From positions 20,859,677-20,923,676 of the forward strand of contig NC_085869.1 of NCBI RefSeq assembly GCF_034702125.1: a stretch of 64,000 nucleotides of DNA, written 5' to 3'. The notes under the pieces are model-generated. The model saw nothing but the letters and a program-made list of their open reading frames with translations. It was not told the origin of the DNA and ran no database searches. Position numbers and translations under genes: made by a program. Shown here one piece after another: positions 1 to 11,452 of this stretch. Position 1 is the first letter of the stretch. Every line of letters starts with the position of its first letter. This stretch comes from Engraulis encrasicolus. Its lineage: Eukaryota; Chordata; Actinopteri; Clupeiformes; Engraulidae.

Positions 1-370
1 TTAAACTGTTCTCAGTGGAAAGCTTTGAAATACAGCATACTTGAAAATGATCAGAGACACTGAGAGTGCATTTTCTATATTAATTATATAAATGAGCGCT
101 ATTTTAATGAAATCATTTGTACATAGTTTTGTGAACATGAAGTGTTTTTATCTGTATTTACCAGAAACTGTAGAATACAGAATGATATGGCTTTGCAGTG
201 TATTTTTATATAAGTGATCATAATATATGAGCTATATATATTTTGTTACAAATGTTTACCTTTTGCTGTGCGTTGATTATATGCGGGGCTTCTCAGGTAT
301 TTCTTTGTTGTCAAATTCCCTCATACATATCATGTAATTATCATTCCTGTTTTTAATAAATACCTTACAG

Positions 371-446
371 TTTGAAGTGAATAGCTTTTGAATCAGTGGA
401 ATGGAAAAAACAATCATAAAGCTGCAAAATGAAGTAGCTGCCTTGA
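371..446 (+). other. Exon-like segment with coiled-coil-type peptide (weak)
   Basis: A splice-acceptor-like sequence (TACCTTACAG, ending at 370) and a donor-like AG|GTAAAA (after 446) bracket 76 bases. The only frame without an early stop starts at the ATG at 401 and gives MEKTIIKLQNEVAALR before the donor, a heptad-like peptide. All three frames from the acceptor have stops before that ATG, so it could be coding only as a first coding exon. No gene family was recognised and chance is a real alternative. Confidence 0.2.
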
Positions 447-960
447 GGTAAAATGGCTTTCTATATCATTGTAATGTCTTACATTTATGCTACATCTCAT
501 GTTGCACTGTGCTGTATATATTAGTTTACTAAGCATGGGACCTCTGCATTAAATACAGTTTCTCTGTGGCTGTGGGATTTTATTTGGTCTGAGCCCATCT
601 GTTCTCTATACACAGTATCTACACCTTCGTGTCAATGGAGTTTCTCAGTGGAGGGTTGGCGTATGGTGTATGGTGCAGTCAAACTAATACCAGGAAAAGG
701 ATACTTACTAGCAGGAAATGGGTGTAACACTCTCTAATATACCCCCTTTGATAAATGTGTGAAGAAAACAGCTATATTGCCCACAGTACAAGACGACATA
801 CTTACAACTCAGTATAAATGATGAATTATGACGTAAGTAATGAATGCAAAGCGATATGGTGTGAGAAAAGGTTGTGGCAGCTGTTTACAGAGGATGCCTC
901 AAGACTACCCTTCACACTGAAATGCAGACCAATGCCATGCCATAGTATTTCTTTCCCTTT
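447..960. other. No recognised feature
   Basis: AT-rich single-copy-looking sequence. I see no exon, named repeat or RNA gene in it. Confidence 0.5.
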
Positions 961-965
961 TGTTC

Positions 966-967
966 GT

Positions 968-1060
<93 letters not shown>

Positions 1061-1086
1061 TCTCTCTCTCTCCATCTCTCTCTCTG
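966..1086. repeat. (CTTT)n microsatellite passing into (CT)n
   Basis: About 94 bases of uninterrupted tetranucleotide CTTT are followed by roughly 27 bases of CT. The open frame across it (poly FLSFFLSF) is an artefact of the repeat. Confidence 0.97.
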
Positions 1087-1089
1087 AGA

Positions 1090-2300
1090 TGTGAGGCGCT
1101 GCCTTAAATGTCAGATGGTGGGCACCTCCTAGTGTGTGGCTTTCTAGCCTGTTTCAGCATGGGCAAGGCATCCCCCCGAGTAAGGGGCACACCAGGCTCC
1201 ATGTGTGACTGCTGCTGCTGCCTTTTTGATGGCTTCAAGCATACTACATGTAGCTGTTTGAAAGAGCTTGCAGTGGCATCTTCTTTCTTCGGAAACGTTC
1301 TCTTGATCTAAGGTGGATTGCAACACCAGCTCGCTCTCATTTCTTGATAGCCCCCCCGCCTCCCCACCTCCCCGCCTCTCACTCTCCCACCTCGCTTCGG
1401 TGTTTTCTTTCTTAACATGAAGCCCTCTTACAAGTCTTTTCTCATAAGAATCCTACCCACCCAAGTCCACACAACACATAATCGTTCTTTCGGCACTATT
1501 GGGTGTTAAGATTGCTGAAGTAGGCCTACTGAATGCGTAGCCATTATGACTATACATGGTGGGAGATGATGAAATATACATGATAATGTTTAGCAAGTAG
1601 GGAAAATGTGCTGTGGGTTTTAGGTTTCTTTCATATGAAAATAGGGTAAGACAGCGTAATGCATATCCCATTATAAACAAAAGAGTCTCCGGAATAAAAG
1701 TGATTAGAGTCTATATCAAAACGTAGTCCCACAATTTATCAAATGCGGAAAGAAATCCTGAAAATGTGAAGAAAATGTACACCTGACCTGGCCCCTTAAT
1801 GTTATTCAGATTCCACAACTTTATATCATCATGAAAACAAGTATCTCAAATGTACAGAAAAATTCATAGATTTTTTTTCCCAGCAATGGTCAAATCAATG
1901 GCTATCTATTTTTGATACACATCCATTGGCTGAGACACTTAAGTGATGTGTCTGTCCTTTCTGCTTCACAAGGTCTGGAAAAACAAAAACCTGTAACTCA
2001 AGTTTTCATTGAGAATGTCTCTTGGCTTTTCTCCTTCCACCTTTCCCATAACCCTGAGGGAAGCTCAGCCGCTTGTGCTAAAGAGTCAGTCCAAACAGGG
2101 AAGGATGGTAATTTGCCTGCTCCAATGCTTGGAGGCTACTATGGTGCCAGTAGGCAGCATCTGACATGGTGCTGACGTGGTGCTTGCAGCTTGGGAACGG
2201 GAACAGATACTTCCATCCTCCTCAGCCCTGTGTCACTGTCACAGATACCTCGAGATTTTCTTATACATGTGCACTTGATAAAGGAGGGAAAATAATACCA
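1090..2300. other. No recognised feature
   Basis: Ordinary non-coding sequence with a short pyrimidine-rich stretch near 1340-1400. The small open frames here show no family resemblance or codon bias that I can recognise. Confidence 0.5.
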
Positions 2301-2303
2301 GAC

Positions 2304-2524
2304 ATTCTTTAAGTATATAGAGATATGCCAATGTAATAGGTTGCTATGGACACCTAACATGACCAGGTTCCGGTCTGCCTAAAGGGGCGTGTCATAATAC
2401 TCCTAGCATTGAATAGAACAGTCCTTAGGTCTGCCTAAAGGGGGATTTCCCCCTCTCCCCCTTGCAATAATAGAACCTGGAAACAATGGGCCAACAGAAC
2501 CTCTCTCTCTCTCTACTCTCTCTG
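2304..2524 (+). repeat. Dispersed repeat, copy 1 (inverted copy at 59082-59311)
   Basis: This segment is nearly identical to the reverse complement of 59082-59311. Shared landmarks are ATTCTTTAAGTATATAGAG, CATGACCAGGTTCCGGTCTG and CTTAGGTCTGCCTAAAGGG, ending in a CT-rich tail. The family is not recognised; no terminal inverted repeat or promoter boxes are visible. Confidence 0.75.
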
Positions 2525-2564
2525 ATAATACACAGTGCACAAAATGTTGTTGCGGTCCTTATCG

Positions 2565-2849
2565 CAGGGCTGGACTGGACTGGGACATAGAAATCAGGCT
2601 GGGTATTTTCAGGCAAGACCATCCCGCCAGGAATTGAGAGAGACAATGAAGCCTATGACGACATTTTTAGTCATGTATTACACGCTATTTTGACCACAAC
2701 AGCCAAAACTAGCATTTAAATCTGACTCTGAGAGTTCAGTTGAAGCGGCATGAGGACTGATACCACTACATTGAGGGGAGGACCAGGCCAAACTCATGAA
2801 CAGTCCACCAGGCAAATGCCATGGATGCCTTATGGCCAATCCAGCCATG
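2565..2849. mobile_element. hAT-like MITE, CAGGGCTGGACTGG ends
   Basis: The left end CAGGGCTGGACTGG and the right end, whose complement is CATGGCTGGATTGG, form imperfect terminal inverted repeats. The flanking octamers ccttatcg and ccttatta share their first six bases, as an aged 8-bp hAT target duplication would. No transposase frame is present, so the element is non-autonomous. A related element lies at 43126-43341. Confidence 0.65.
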
Positions 2850-3027
2850 CCTTATTACAATAAAATATATTAATGAAAACTTCTCCTTATTAAATTAAAG
2901 TATCAACTTCTAGATCAAGCTACGTATTGCGCAGATTTATGGTATTAATATTAGATTCATAAGGGCAATTAGAGCCTCACCTCCGCAAACCCCACACACC
3001 TTTCCTTTTTGCATTAGAGACAAAGTA

Positions 3028-3180
3028 TATTAACCTGTTAAGACACGCCGTTATAAATTTGCTGTTACCAGAATGGCAATGATCAAGTCCAAGTGCATTA
3101 GTAAAGGCCCTGTGTTATGTCATAGTAGTGTAGTTTGGTAGTTAACTTTTCAATAACTATTACAGCGTGCCACAGGAGGT
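3028..3180 (+). repeat. Old dispersed repeat 'R1', copy 1
   Basis: It carries the signature TGCTGTTACCAGAATGGCAA, then AAGGCCCTGTG, GTCATAGTAGTGTAG and GTAGTTAAC. The same order recurs at 3952-4385, at 34990-35117 in the opposite orientation, and more distantly at 13421-13950 and 49495-49600. I cannot assign it to a named family. Confidence 0.65.
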
Positions 3181-3951
3181 ACGGCGTGCATTTTGGGTCT
3201 ACGGGTTATATGGATATGTCTAATGACAAAGGTAGTCTTGTCGCTGTTGCTATTCGCCAAAAGTGCTGCGGCAGGTTTTGAGCTTGTGTTTGGCTTGCAC
3301 GAAAGGCAGGGAAATCTTGCGCAATGACCTGAAAAGTTGGTGTGGAAATGAGGTCTGTGCCGTTCTATGCCAAGCTCACACAAGGGAGGACCACAATCAG
3401 AAACGCTGACTAGGCAATTGCCCAGGGCCCTCGGCAGAAAGTGGGCCCCGTCTACTCTACAGGGGTAGTGGTGAGCGTGAAGACAGGTGATTTAGCACGG
3501 TGATAAGGCAAGCCTGCAGCGAGGGGCTTCGAAAGCGGTGGCGTGTCTAACTGCATCCCTGTGGTTTGAATTGTAGCTACTGGTCGCCAATGTATGGCTA
3601 TGAGAGATGAGTCAGTCAAGATAACTACGAAAAACAAATCTCTGGTCTGGCTCATGTTCCTGTGTAGAACAACAAAAAACCCCAAACAATTCTTGATGTG
3701 GAGATAAAGACACAATTAGACACCACCATGTTCTCTAAGTCACCACCATGTATCCTTTTTCTATTCAGAGCATGCACAGCAACACTGTGTACAACTGTAT
3801 TTGATCCTAGAGTACTCTACAAGTGTTGAATTAACCCTTCCATGCAGATCCTGTTATTACCTCATTGTCACCAAAATGGTCATGACTATATCTTAAGCAG
3901 GTGCCTAAGACTCTTGGCAGTTTCATAGCAATGTTGATGATGATGAAGTAG

Positions 3952-4385
3952 TAAACCCGTTAAGACACAGTGTTACTAACTTGCTGTTACCAGAATGGCA
4001 ACGACCAATGCGTAGTGCATTAGGAAAGGGTCTATGTTATGTCATAGTAGTAGTATAGTGTAGTAGTGAAAGCGCAGTGAAAGTCCAACTGGGAAACTCC
4101 AACTCACATTGCCATTGTGACACAGCACTCCACTGCACACAACGCAATTGCATTTATGCCTCACCCGTGCAAGGGGGCAGCCCCCAGAGGTGCCCGAAAG
4201 GGAGCAGTGCGGCAGGACGGTAACATGCTCAGGGTACTTCAGTCACGGAGGAGGATGGGGGAGATGATTAATGACTCCCCCTGTAACCTGGTGGGTCGGG
4301 AGTCAAACAGGCACCCTAACCGCTTACCCATGACTGCCCATAGTACTATGGTAGTTAACCTTTTCAATGACTACTACAGTGTTCC
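3952..4385 (+). repeat. Old dispersed repeat 'R1', copy 2, split by a SINE
   Basis: The 5' part (3952-4077) and the 3' part (4340-4385, GTAGTTAACCTTTTCAATGA) match consecutive parts of the 3028-3180 copy. They are separated by a minus-strand SINE, so the SINE is the younger insertion. Confidence 0.65.
4078..4339 (-). mobile_element. tRNA-derived SINE (same family as 28242-28538)
   Basis: Read on the minus strand it starts GGGCAGTCATGGGTAAGCGG and continues into a body closely matching the plus-strand copy at 28242-28538, including GAGGCATAAATGCAAT and CACAATGGCAATG. About two dozen bases of the tRNA-like head between the two promoter boxes are missing compared with the other copy. It is a non-autonomous, RNA polymerase III-type retroposon; this copy is probably dead. 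Confidence 0.82.
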
Positions 4386-5159
4386 TCTGGTGGACCAGCA
4401 TGCATTAAAGAGCTACGGGTTTTCACCAAACAGTGAACGGGATCGGTGGTGAAGGGCTACCTTATTTTTTACCTCTGCCAAGGAGCTTATGTTTTTGGGC
4501 GCATTGTTAGTCTATCTGTTTGGCTGTCTGTTTGGCTGTCAGCTTTTCAGATTTTGCTGAAATCTTGTGGAGTGATTACATTTTGGTGGTGATCCGGATG
4601 GAACAGGGCAAATTTTGACATCCTAGTTTATAACTTCACAAAAATAAGGCAGAAAGGCTTTTAGAGTGTAACATAGTCAAATGCTCTATCAAACAGCTTC
4701 CTTGGTGGAGGTCAGCTCTCCCTGAGTGCATTCCTAGTTTACTTTGTCTGTGCGCAGACACTGGCTCGCCAGTCACTGCTTTTACCATAGGTGCCTATAG
4801 GAGCAACCTCAGTACCTTGAGGCCTTCAAAGTTCCCTGTTATTGTTGTGCAATTATTGGCGAGTCCTCGGCTCTTCCTGTCTTTCCTGCCTGACAGTGGG
4901 GGTTGTTTCAGCTGTAACCTTTTCGAACTGTCACTCACACACTCACTCAGCCTCTGGAACACACCCACCACTGATGCATGGGCTTTCCACGGTCCTACAT
5001 TTCTTTCAACTTTTTTCAACTTTTTCCAGATGTAGTAGAACTGCGTGTGCACGACCACCCATTTCACCCATTTGTCCATATAACTATGTACTACAGGCAA
5101 GCGTGTTTAATAAGTTCATTAAAAAGTTGAATTGCAACTCAGTGATTGAAGAGAAAGTA

Positions 5160-5191
5160 TGAGAGAGAGAGAGAGAGAGAGACAGACAGAG

Positions 5192-5276
<85 letters not shown>

Positions 5277-5304
5277 GAGATTGAGAGAGAGAGAGAGAGA
5301 GAGA
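5160..5304. repeat. (GA)n microsatellite
   Basis: Long purine-strand GA array with a few GACA, GCGA and TTGA interruptions. The open frame of alternating R and E residues is an artefact. Confidence 0.97.
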
Positions 5305-5743
5305 TGTGGGATAGGGAGTGCTGCAGCCTGAGCCAGCAGTCGCCAGTCAGGGAGTGTCAGGAGAATCCAGCTCCACCGGTGGAGGCAGTTACTGAGTTGC
5401 CTTCCTGTCCTCTCCTCTTGTTTGAGTCACAGCCATGCACAGGTACCTGCGTCTCCACAGAAACGCCTGGGGACAGCTAGGCCACTCTCTCAAGGAGGAT
5501 TTTCGCTTGCCAGTGTAACACAACACTGGCACTTTTTTTTTTTAGAACAAGGAAAGCCAGTTCCATATATTTTTTGCAGGAAACATACAACTTGTGCTCT
5601 TAGCCAACTGTCAGCCCTGTACGTATACCATAGCTACCTCCTAATTGCCGGACTTACCATAATCTGTTCCTGTTTTAATCTGTTTAGGCACCTTTTTTAA
5701 CTCAAGTGTAATTATGACCACATTTCAAACACTAGGGCAAGCT

Positions 5744-6026
5744 GGTAACACTTTATTTTAGGGATACATCTATAAGCACTAATACATACAATGTTAATGC
5801 CTGCATAAGGAACTTGTAAGGGATGTACTAAGCAAACGCTAAGGCCTACTAGGTCCTTACTAAGGTTAAATTGGTAATAAATCCCTTATTGTGCATGAAC
5901 AAGACATTTGCGAATACATGCCTAACAAATGTTTGGTTTTGCTTTGTACATGCCTTACAAGTTACTTATACAGGCACATTGTATGTATTAGTGCTAATAG
6001 ATGTATCCCTAAAATAAAGTGTCACC
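5744..6026. mobile_element. TIR MITE with GGTAACACTTTATTTT ends
   Basis: The first roughly 50 bases (GGTAACACTTTATTTTAGGG through TACATACAATG) are repeated as the reverse complement at the right end, which finishes AAAATAAAGTGTCACC. The 283-bp element can fold back on itself and has no coding frame. Elements with GGTAACAC-type ends are common in fish; I do not assign a superfamily, and no target duplication is clear. Confidence 0.8.
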
Positions 6027-6158
6027 GACAGGCTATATAGGCCTTGGAGCATGGGCACAGCAGTGGTGCAGTCTTCCTTCCCTTCGTCACCCTGCCCTTG
6101 GGGACCTCGCTACTCAGAGCTGAGGAGCACAACTTCCTGTACTGACTGACAACTTCAC

Positions 6159-6320
<162 letters not shown>

Positions 6321-6329
6321 TCGGATCTC

Positions 6330-7010
6330 AGCTGCAAGGGACTCTGGGTAAAAAGCGGGTTAGGGTTTTGTGGTCGTGCACCTCGGTGGAGCACGGTCGC
6401 ACTCAGAAATAGAGGGAGGAAGAGGGAGAGGGAGGAGGGGTGGGGGTGGGGGTTGGGGGGGTTCCACTTTGCTTCCTACTTCTCACCAACAACGCAGAGC
6501 CACTAGACTACCAAATAGGGGAGACAGGGCTGAGGGGCTATAGGCCCACTGGTGCTTGTTTACAGAGTAAAAATGCGTACGTACGTAACACTTAGGAGAG
6601 GCGATTTAACACCTACATTGCATTTGGTCCCAGAGTACTCTCAAGGTGTTGAATTGACTGTGCATTTTGTACAAATGAAATCCACATAACAATAGGAAAC
6701 TCTGTGAGTGACAGAAACCCCAAGGTACTATGTATCAGGGTTAATTTTAATTTTTGAATGTGCATAGCGAGTGTACTATGGCTAGACATGTTGTGAGAAA
6801 GACAGAGATGCTTGAGAATGAAAAGGGGGTGTGAGGGGATGTTGGGGTGGCGGGGCGTTGAGTAGGTGAGGTGAGTTTCAGAGAAAAATAGAGGTCAAGA
6901 AAAAGTCATTTTGAACAGATGAAGGGAACGTTGCGAAGGACAGAAAAAGAGGAGGGGGATGGAAAGAGGCAGAGAGTTCCTGTGTTAAATGAGAAATTCA
7001 GTGAGTGAGG
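6330..7010. other. No recognised feature; purine-rich
   Basis: Mixed G-rich and purine-rich sequence with no recognisable gene or mobile element. Confidence 0.5.

Positions 7011-7011
<1 letters not shown>

Positions 7012-7106
<95 letters not shown>
7012..7106. repeat. (GA)n microsatellite
   Basis: About 95 bases of uninterrupted GA dinucleotide. Confidence 0.97.
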
Positions 7107-7108
<2 letters not shown>

Positions 7109-7990
7109 AGTCATGAAAAAGGAGATGTGGAAACTGGAAACAACACACCTGTGGATGGAGATGGAGGAGAGCAGATAGTGGAAAGTGAGAGTGGATCGCT
7201 GCTGGAGAGAGCTGTGGGAGGTGGGGTGATGACTGGAGCTAAACAGTGAAACAGTGGTTTGACTAAAAACGGGTGAACAGCTGCCAATATGTGAACTGAA
7301 AACAGGAAACAAATTTTTCAGGTGATTGCTCCCTAGTCCCCAGAAAGGCACCAAAGCCATTCGTACTGCGTTCATTGATCCGATCACGACAGAAGCTGTT
7401 GGCGTGATGGTTTGTACACTCTAAAGCAGTTGGAGAACAGAAAGCAGTGTTTCGTACAAAATATATATATACTGTATATATCTGTGAAAGATTATATCAA
7501 CACTAGCTACTAAAATAATTCCCCAAATTATTTCAAGTCAATCAAGTTCAAATTATGAAACAAAGATTATATAGAGTATATAAACTATTATATACTATAT
7601 TTTGTAAAAAAAAAAAATGTTTAACATTATGAGCAATGTTATATTCTTGTGACATTTATAAATAGGAAAACTGAAGATACATTTTCGACCTCACGTAGGA
7701 GAACCCATTTGAGAAAATCTAAATCTTCAGAAATGAATACAAAGGCATATTGTGTTCACTAATTAGTAATGAAATGTCCTGCATGGGATCTTAAGAGTTG
7801 TGAAAGTGTAGTCCCTATCAATGCACTTGTGTTTATTTACGCGTGTTGAAGAGCCATACTGCCCGGCGATGTAAAAAGGCAGTAGATTTGTTGTTGTTGA
7901 AAATTAGCAACCATGATTTTAATGACATACTGTATATACCTGTGTAAAGTTGGCACCCCATATGTTGAAAATCTGAATAAAAGCATTTTG
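7107..7990. other. AT-rich stretch without recognised feature
   Basis: Contains short TATATA runs (7460-7480 and 7570-7600) and an A-run near 7607. No gene is visible. Confidence 0.5.
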
Positions 7991-7993
7991 GTC

Positions 7994-8199
7994 CGTTTGT
8001 GCATCGTTTGTGCACGATTGTGCAGGCAAAATGAGCGTTTATGCACAAACCCTCTTTAAGATATTTTCATTTTAAGAGGTTGGTAACCGTAGGTCACTCA
8101 GCACCCCATTAACATCTAAATGACTCGAAAATGGTTGGAATCGTTTGTGCTTCGTTTGTGCACGTTTGTGCAGGCAAAATTGATGTTTGTGCACAAACC
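7994..8199 (+). repeat. Two 58-bp direct repeats rich in CGTTTGTGC
   Basis: Units 7994-8051 and 8142-8199 are equally long and about 90% alike. Each has two or three CGTTTGTGC-type words, then GTGCAGGCAAAAT, and ends in a near-palindrome GTTTNTGCACAAACC. The spacer is unrelated. It may be part of an unrecognised mobile element. Confidence 0.7.
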
Positions 8200-8353
8200 A
8201 TTTTTTTATTATTTAGCTTTTAAATGTTTAATTTACTGCACCTGGGTCCAAGACATTTTGTTGGGCTCAGACATCAGGTGGGGCAGTGGCATCTAATGCC
8301 CATACATGAACTAAAATGAATGGTTGATATGCTGCTATGAATATGCTTCTTAG

Positions 8354-8486
8354 CAGGGGCGCCACCAGAAATGTCGGGCCCGATGAAATATTCAAATTTT
8401 GTGCTTTTGGGCCCTCTTAAGGGCCCTTGTCAGTGCTTGGGCCCTTAGAATTTGTAACATCTCCCCCCTTCCTAGCGGCACCCATG
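8354..8486. mobile_element. Short hAT-like MITE with 8-bp target duplication
   Basis: The ends CAGGGGCGCCAC and (complement) CATGGGTGCCGC form imperfect inverted repeats around a 133-bp GGGCCC-rich interior. The octamer CTTCTTAG lies directly on both sides (8346-8353 and 8487-8494), as expected for hAT insertion. Confidence 0.72.
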
Positions 8487-8950
8487 CTTCTTAGATAGCC
8501 CACTAAAAACAAACAAACAAGAATCCATATAATAGTGGCATTGGCTGTAGTTGCGCCCCCCTGATGTGTGCTACTGCTGAAACATCCCTGAAACATAGGC
8601 CTATATCAAAAGTTAGAAAAAACAACTGATCTGCAAAAAAATAATAGAACAGTATAGCATATAAATAAAGGTAAATAAAGGTGTATACTGTGAATAAAGG
8701 TAATGTAAAGTAATCTACCTAAAACATAGACTGGACTATAGGATCATTTTAACATCATTTTACTTAGTTTGGAGCCCTGCGCAGTTATTGTCTTTTTGCT
8801 GTGTAAGGCAGCATATATATTGTTGGCTATGTGTGAAGACTCTGCGCCTCTTGTTAGGTCTCTGACATTCTCACATCCTGGAGCAGAAGCTCAGTGCGCT
8901 AAAGGTCACTGAATGGTGACCACAGAGGGGCCAAGACCTGCCTGTCTGCT

Positions 8951-9097
8951 CAGGCCCGCCGACAGGGGCGGGACAAAGGGGTCAGTTGTCCCGGGCCCAG
9001 AGAAAATAGGGGCCCAGAATTGGGATCCCATGACATTGTATGAATTGAGGATCGGGCCTTTTCAGATGGCTTTGTCCCCGGCCCAGCAAAAGCTGGA
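8951..9097 (-). mobile_element. GGGCCC hAT-like MITE family F1, copy 1
   Basis: Starts CAGGCCCGCCGACAGG and contains GGTCAGTTGTCC, GGGGCCCAGAATTGGG, TCAGATGGCTTTGTCC and GCCCAGCAAAAGCTG. This is the reverse of the order seen in the copies at 38716, 45189 and 55736. The inner end is decayed. Confidence 0.72.
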
Positions 9098-9344
9098 CTG
9101 GCTACAGTGTCCTCAGAGCCCAGACTGTGGCAAGTAGCCTATTTACAATAAGACATCTACGGACTGTCATTCATATTATTTTCTGAATTATTCTTTTTAC
9201 TGAAACAAATGTGTATGTCCGCCTAGATGTCAGTTTGGAACCTGATAAATATCCTTGAAGTTTGCTGCCAGAGACTGCATTGATTGACTTATAGACTCAA
9301 AATGTTGTCTTGGGCCTTCAGTTGGATTGTTTTTGTCCCTGAAT

Positions 9345-9379
9345 TACTTGTACATTACTTGTACATTACTTGTACATTA
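9345..9379. repeat. Short tandem repeat of an 11-bp unit
   Basis: Three copies of ACTTGTACATT, followed by a diverged fourth. Confidence 0.8.
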
Positions 9380-9451
9380 TGTGTAATGTATGTGACTGCA
9401 TTGTATGTAAACGCATTGAAATCAGAAAATAATTAGACCTATTCTTTTTTT

Positions 9452-9803
9452 GGCAACACTTTCTATGAAGCCCATATCTAGGCTATAGTGCACATTTATA
9501 ACAAACTATAATGCACATCATAATCATAGTGCATTATGACTACACTCATAACGCTTCATGATGGATATCAACAGTCATGAATAGCTATAAATCTAGTATA
9601 TAATGCATTATGAATCTTAGGGTGTTTTCAGTGCTCATGAATGGTTATAAACTACAGGCAGTGAAGGGGCTTATAATACATTATAACTGTCATAATGTCA
9701 TTATAACTGTCATACTATGATAAATTATGATGCGCATTATTATAAGTTGTTATAAATGTGCTCATAATGCGCTATAGATTTGGGCTTCATAGAAAGTGTT
9801 ACC
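9452..9803. mobile_element. TIR MITE, GGCAACACTTTCTATGAAG ends
   Basis: The left end GGCAACACTTTCTATGAAGC matches the complement of the right end (GCTTCATAGAAAGTGTTACC). The interior is full of CATTATAA and CATAATG words that pair with each other. It has no coding frame. It belongs to the same broad GGTAACACTTT class as 5744-6026 but has a different body. Confidence 0.8.
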
Positions 9804-10440
9804 ATTGTTTTCATCCAATCATTTGTTTGTTGCACTTGCATAGTTAGTGCACAGTACGTCAGCTCAGAGAACTTGAAGTAGGCTAATAATATAATAGTGA
9901 CCACAGAGAGGTGACCACAAAAATGGTGCTACAGGTGGCTGTGGCACAGTGTATTTCACAACTGTCTGAGCACCTTAAAAGAATGACTCACTTAAACGTG
10001 GCACAGAAAATGGGTGAGTAGGAAAGACATCAAAAAGAAATGACTGGAAAGAGTGGGTTGCTTATCCTTCGCAGTCCTGGCTAGCGTAGTACTACAGCGT
10101 GACATGTCAGTCGCGCCTTATATTATAATGGCGCCTACCATGTCTCAATTCTTCACGCACGCCTACATTCATTCATGGCTATTTTTATACCCACTATGAT
10201 CTACAGTAGTCTGTCAGAAAAACCACTACCTACTTTTTCATTAGGCATTCTAAGAAAAGCATTTTGAAATGTGTAAGCCATTGATGTGTTCAAAGTACAT
10301 GTTTTGGTCAACAAAATGTTCACAAAATGCTTGGTGTCCTTTGGTTAAAGACATTCACGCAAGGTTCATGCGTCATTACCGGTACTTGATTCCATTATGG
10401 CCCAGGGTTATGAAAAAGCTGACAATGACATCCATGATAA
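9804..10440. other. No recognised feature
   Basis: Non-coding sequence without a recognisable repeat or exon. Confidence 0.5.
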
Positions 10441-10445
10441 GGTAA

Positions 10446-10490
10446 AAACAAACAAACAAACAAACAAACAAACAAACAAACAACAACAAA
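10446..10490. repeat. (AAAC)n microsatellite
   Basis: About ten tetranucleotide units ending in an AAC variant. Confidence 0.95.
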
Positions 10491-10912
10491 GATAAAGCTA
10501 CTTGGTAAATGTCAAAAGCCTGCTGTAGCTACAGTACGCTGTATGTGTTCACAGCTTCAGGCAGCCTGCGGTCTGAAGATGCAGTCTCAAGATTACTCAG
10601 ATGAGAGCACCAGCCTCACAAAAACTCTCCTTCGTCCCATCCTGGACTGCCAGCTCCTCTGTGGCTGTGCATCTGCTCACTCGGCGCTTTGACACAAACA
10701 TCCACCACCACCATGCACCACAAGTTTGTGGCCTGGGCCAAGCGTTTGGTTGTGCCCTTACATCACACTGGAAGTGGGTTGTGCAAGGAGAGCAGAGCAG
10801 AGCAGAGATAGCACAGGGAGGAGAGAGAGAGAGAGAGAGGCTTCATAGTGGAAAGACATTGTCACAATGGAACCAACCCCGGTTCTCTGAGGGAGAACAC
10901 AATGTGTTGCAG

Positions 10913-11007
10913 AGAGGCTCCCATTGACAGTTTGTGCTCGCCCACAGAGAACCAGAGTTGAAGTTTGGTTCTCTGAGGGCGAGCACAAACAGTCAATGGG
11001 AGCCTCT
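10913..11007. repeat. 95-nt near-perfect hairpin
   Basis: Arms 10913-10953 and 10967-11007 (41 bases each) are complementary with two mismatches around a 13-base loop. The sequence begins AGAGGCTCCCATTGACA. A third, partial copy of its GGTTCTCTGAGGG word lies just upstream at about 10881. The size is in the range of a microRNA precursor, but a small foldback element is an equally good reading. Confidence 0.8.
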
Positions 11008-11241
11008 CCTCAATCATGTAATCACTATTTCTGGAGACTTCAAAGATTTCAACTTATACCTCAGTGTACAGCACATAGGCGGACACACCCAAGAGCAAGT
11101 TACCTCAAATCCTCAAGCAGTTTAACATGCTCCGAGGATTGATGCCTGTGAAGACAAATGCTTGCCTTGTGGGGTCTGTTAGACAAAGGTTACATTCATA
11201 ACTTTTCTTGTTGTCTTTCAGTCAAACAACTCAGTGTCGAC

Positions 11242-11452
11242 CAGGGTTGGACCATCAGGCATAGCGGCCTTTTCCCAGTGAGCTCCGCACCTTTGTGGGC
11301 CCCGCACCCTTGTGGGCCCCTATTATTTTTAAGGGGCCACAATATATTAATATATATACATCTCGTGGGCCCTAATATATATTTATTACATTTCTGAAAA
11401 TAAGGGCCCACGAGGGTGCGGGGCCCACCGGTGAGTCAATTCTGCGCCGCCA
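11242..11452. mobile_element. GGGCCC-rich MITE related to 43126-43341 (family F2)
   Basis: It starts CAGGGTTGGACCATCAGGC, similar to the complement of the right end of 43126-43341. It shares CATTTCTGAAAATAAGGGCC and GGTGCGGGGCCCACCGG with it. An AT-rich core (11340-11390) sits between GGGCCC blocks. The right end is unclear. Confidence 0.5.

Noticed and set aside
5146..5331. Arg/Glu-repeat frames at GA arrays (also 6989, 40034, 47693)
   Set aside because: They are direct translations of GA microsatellites.
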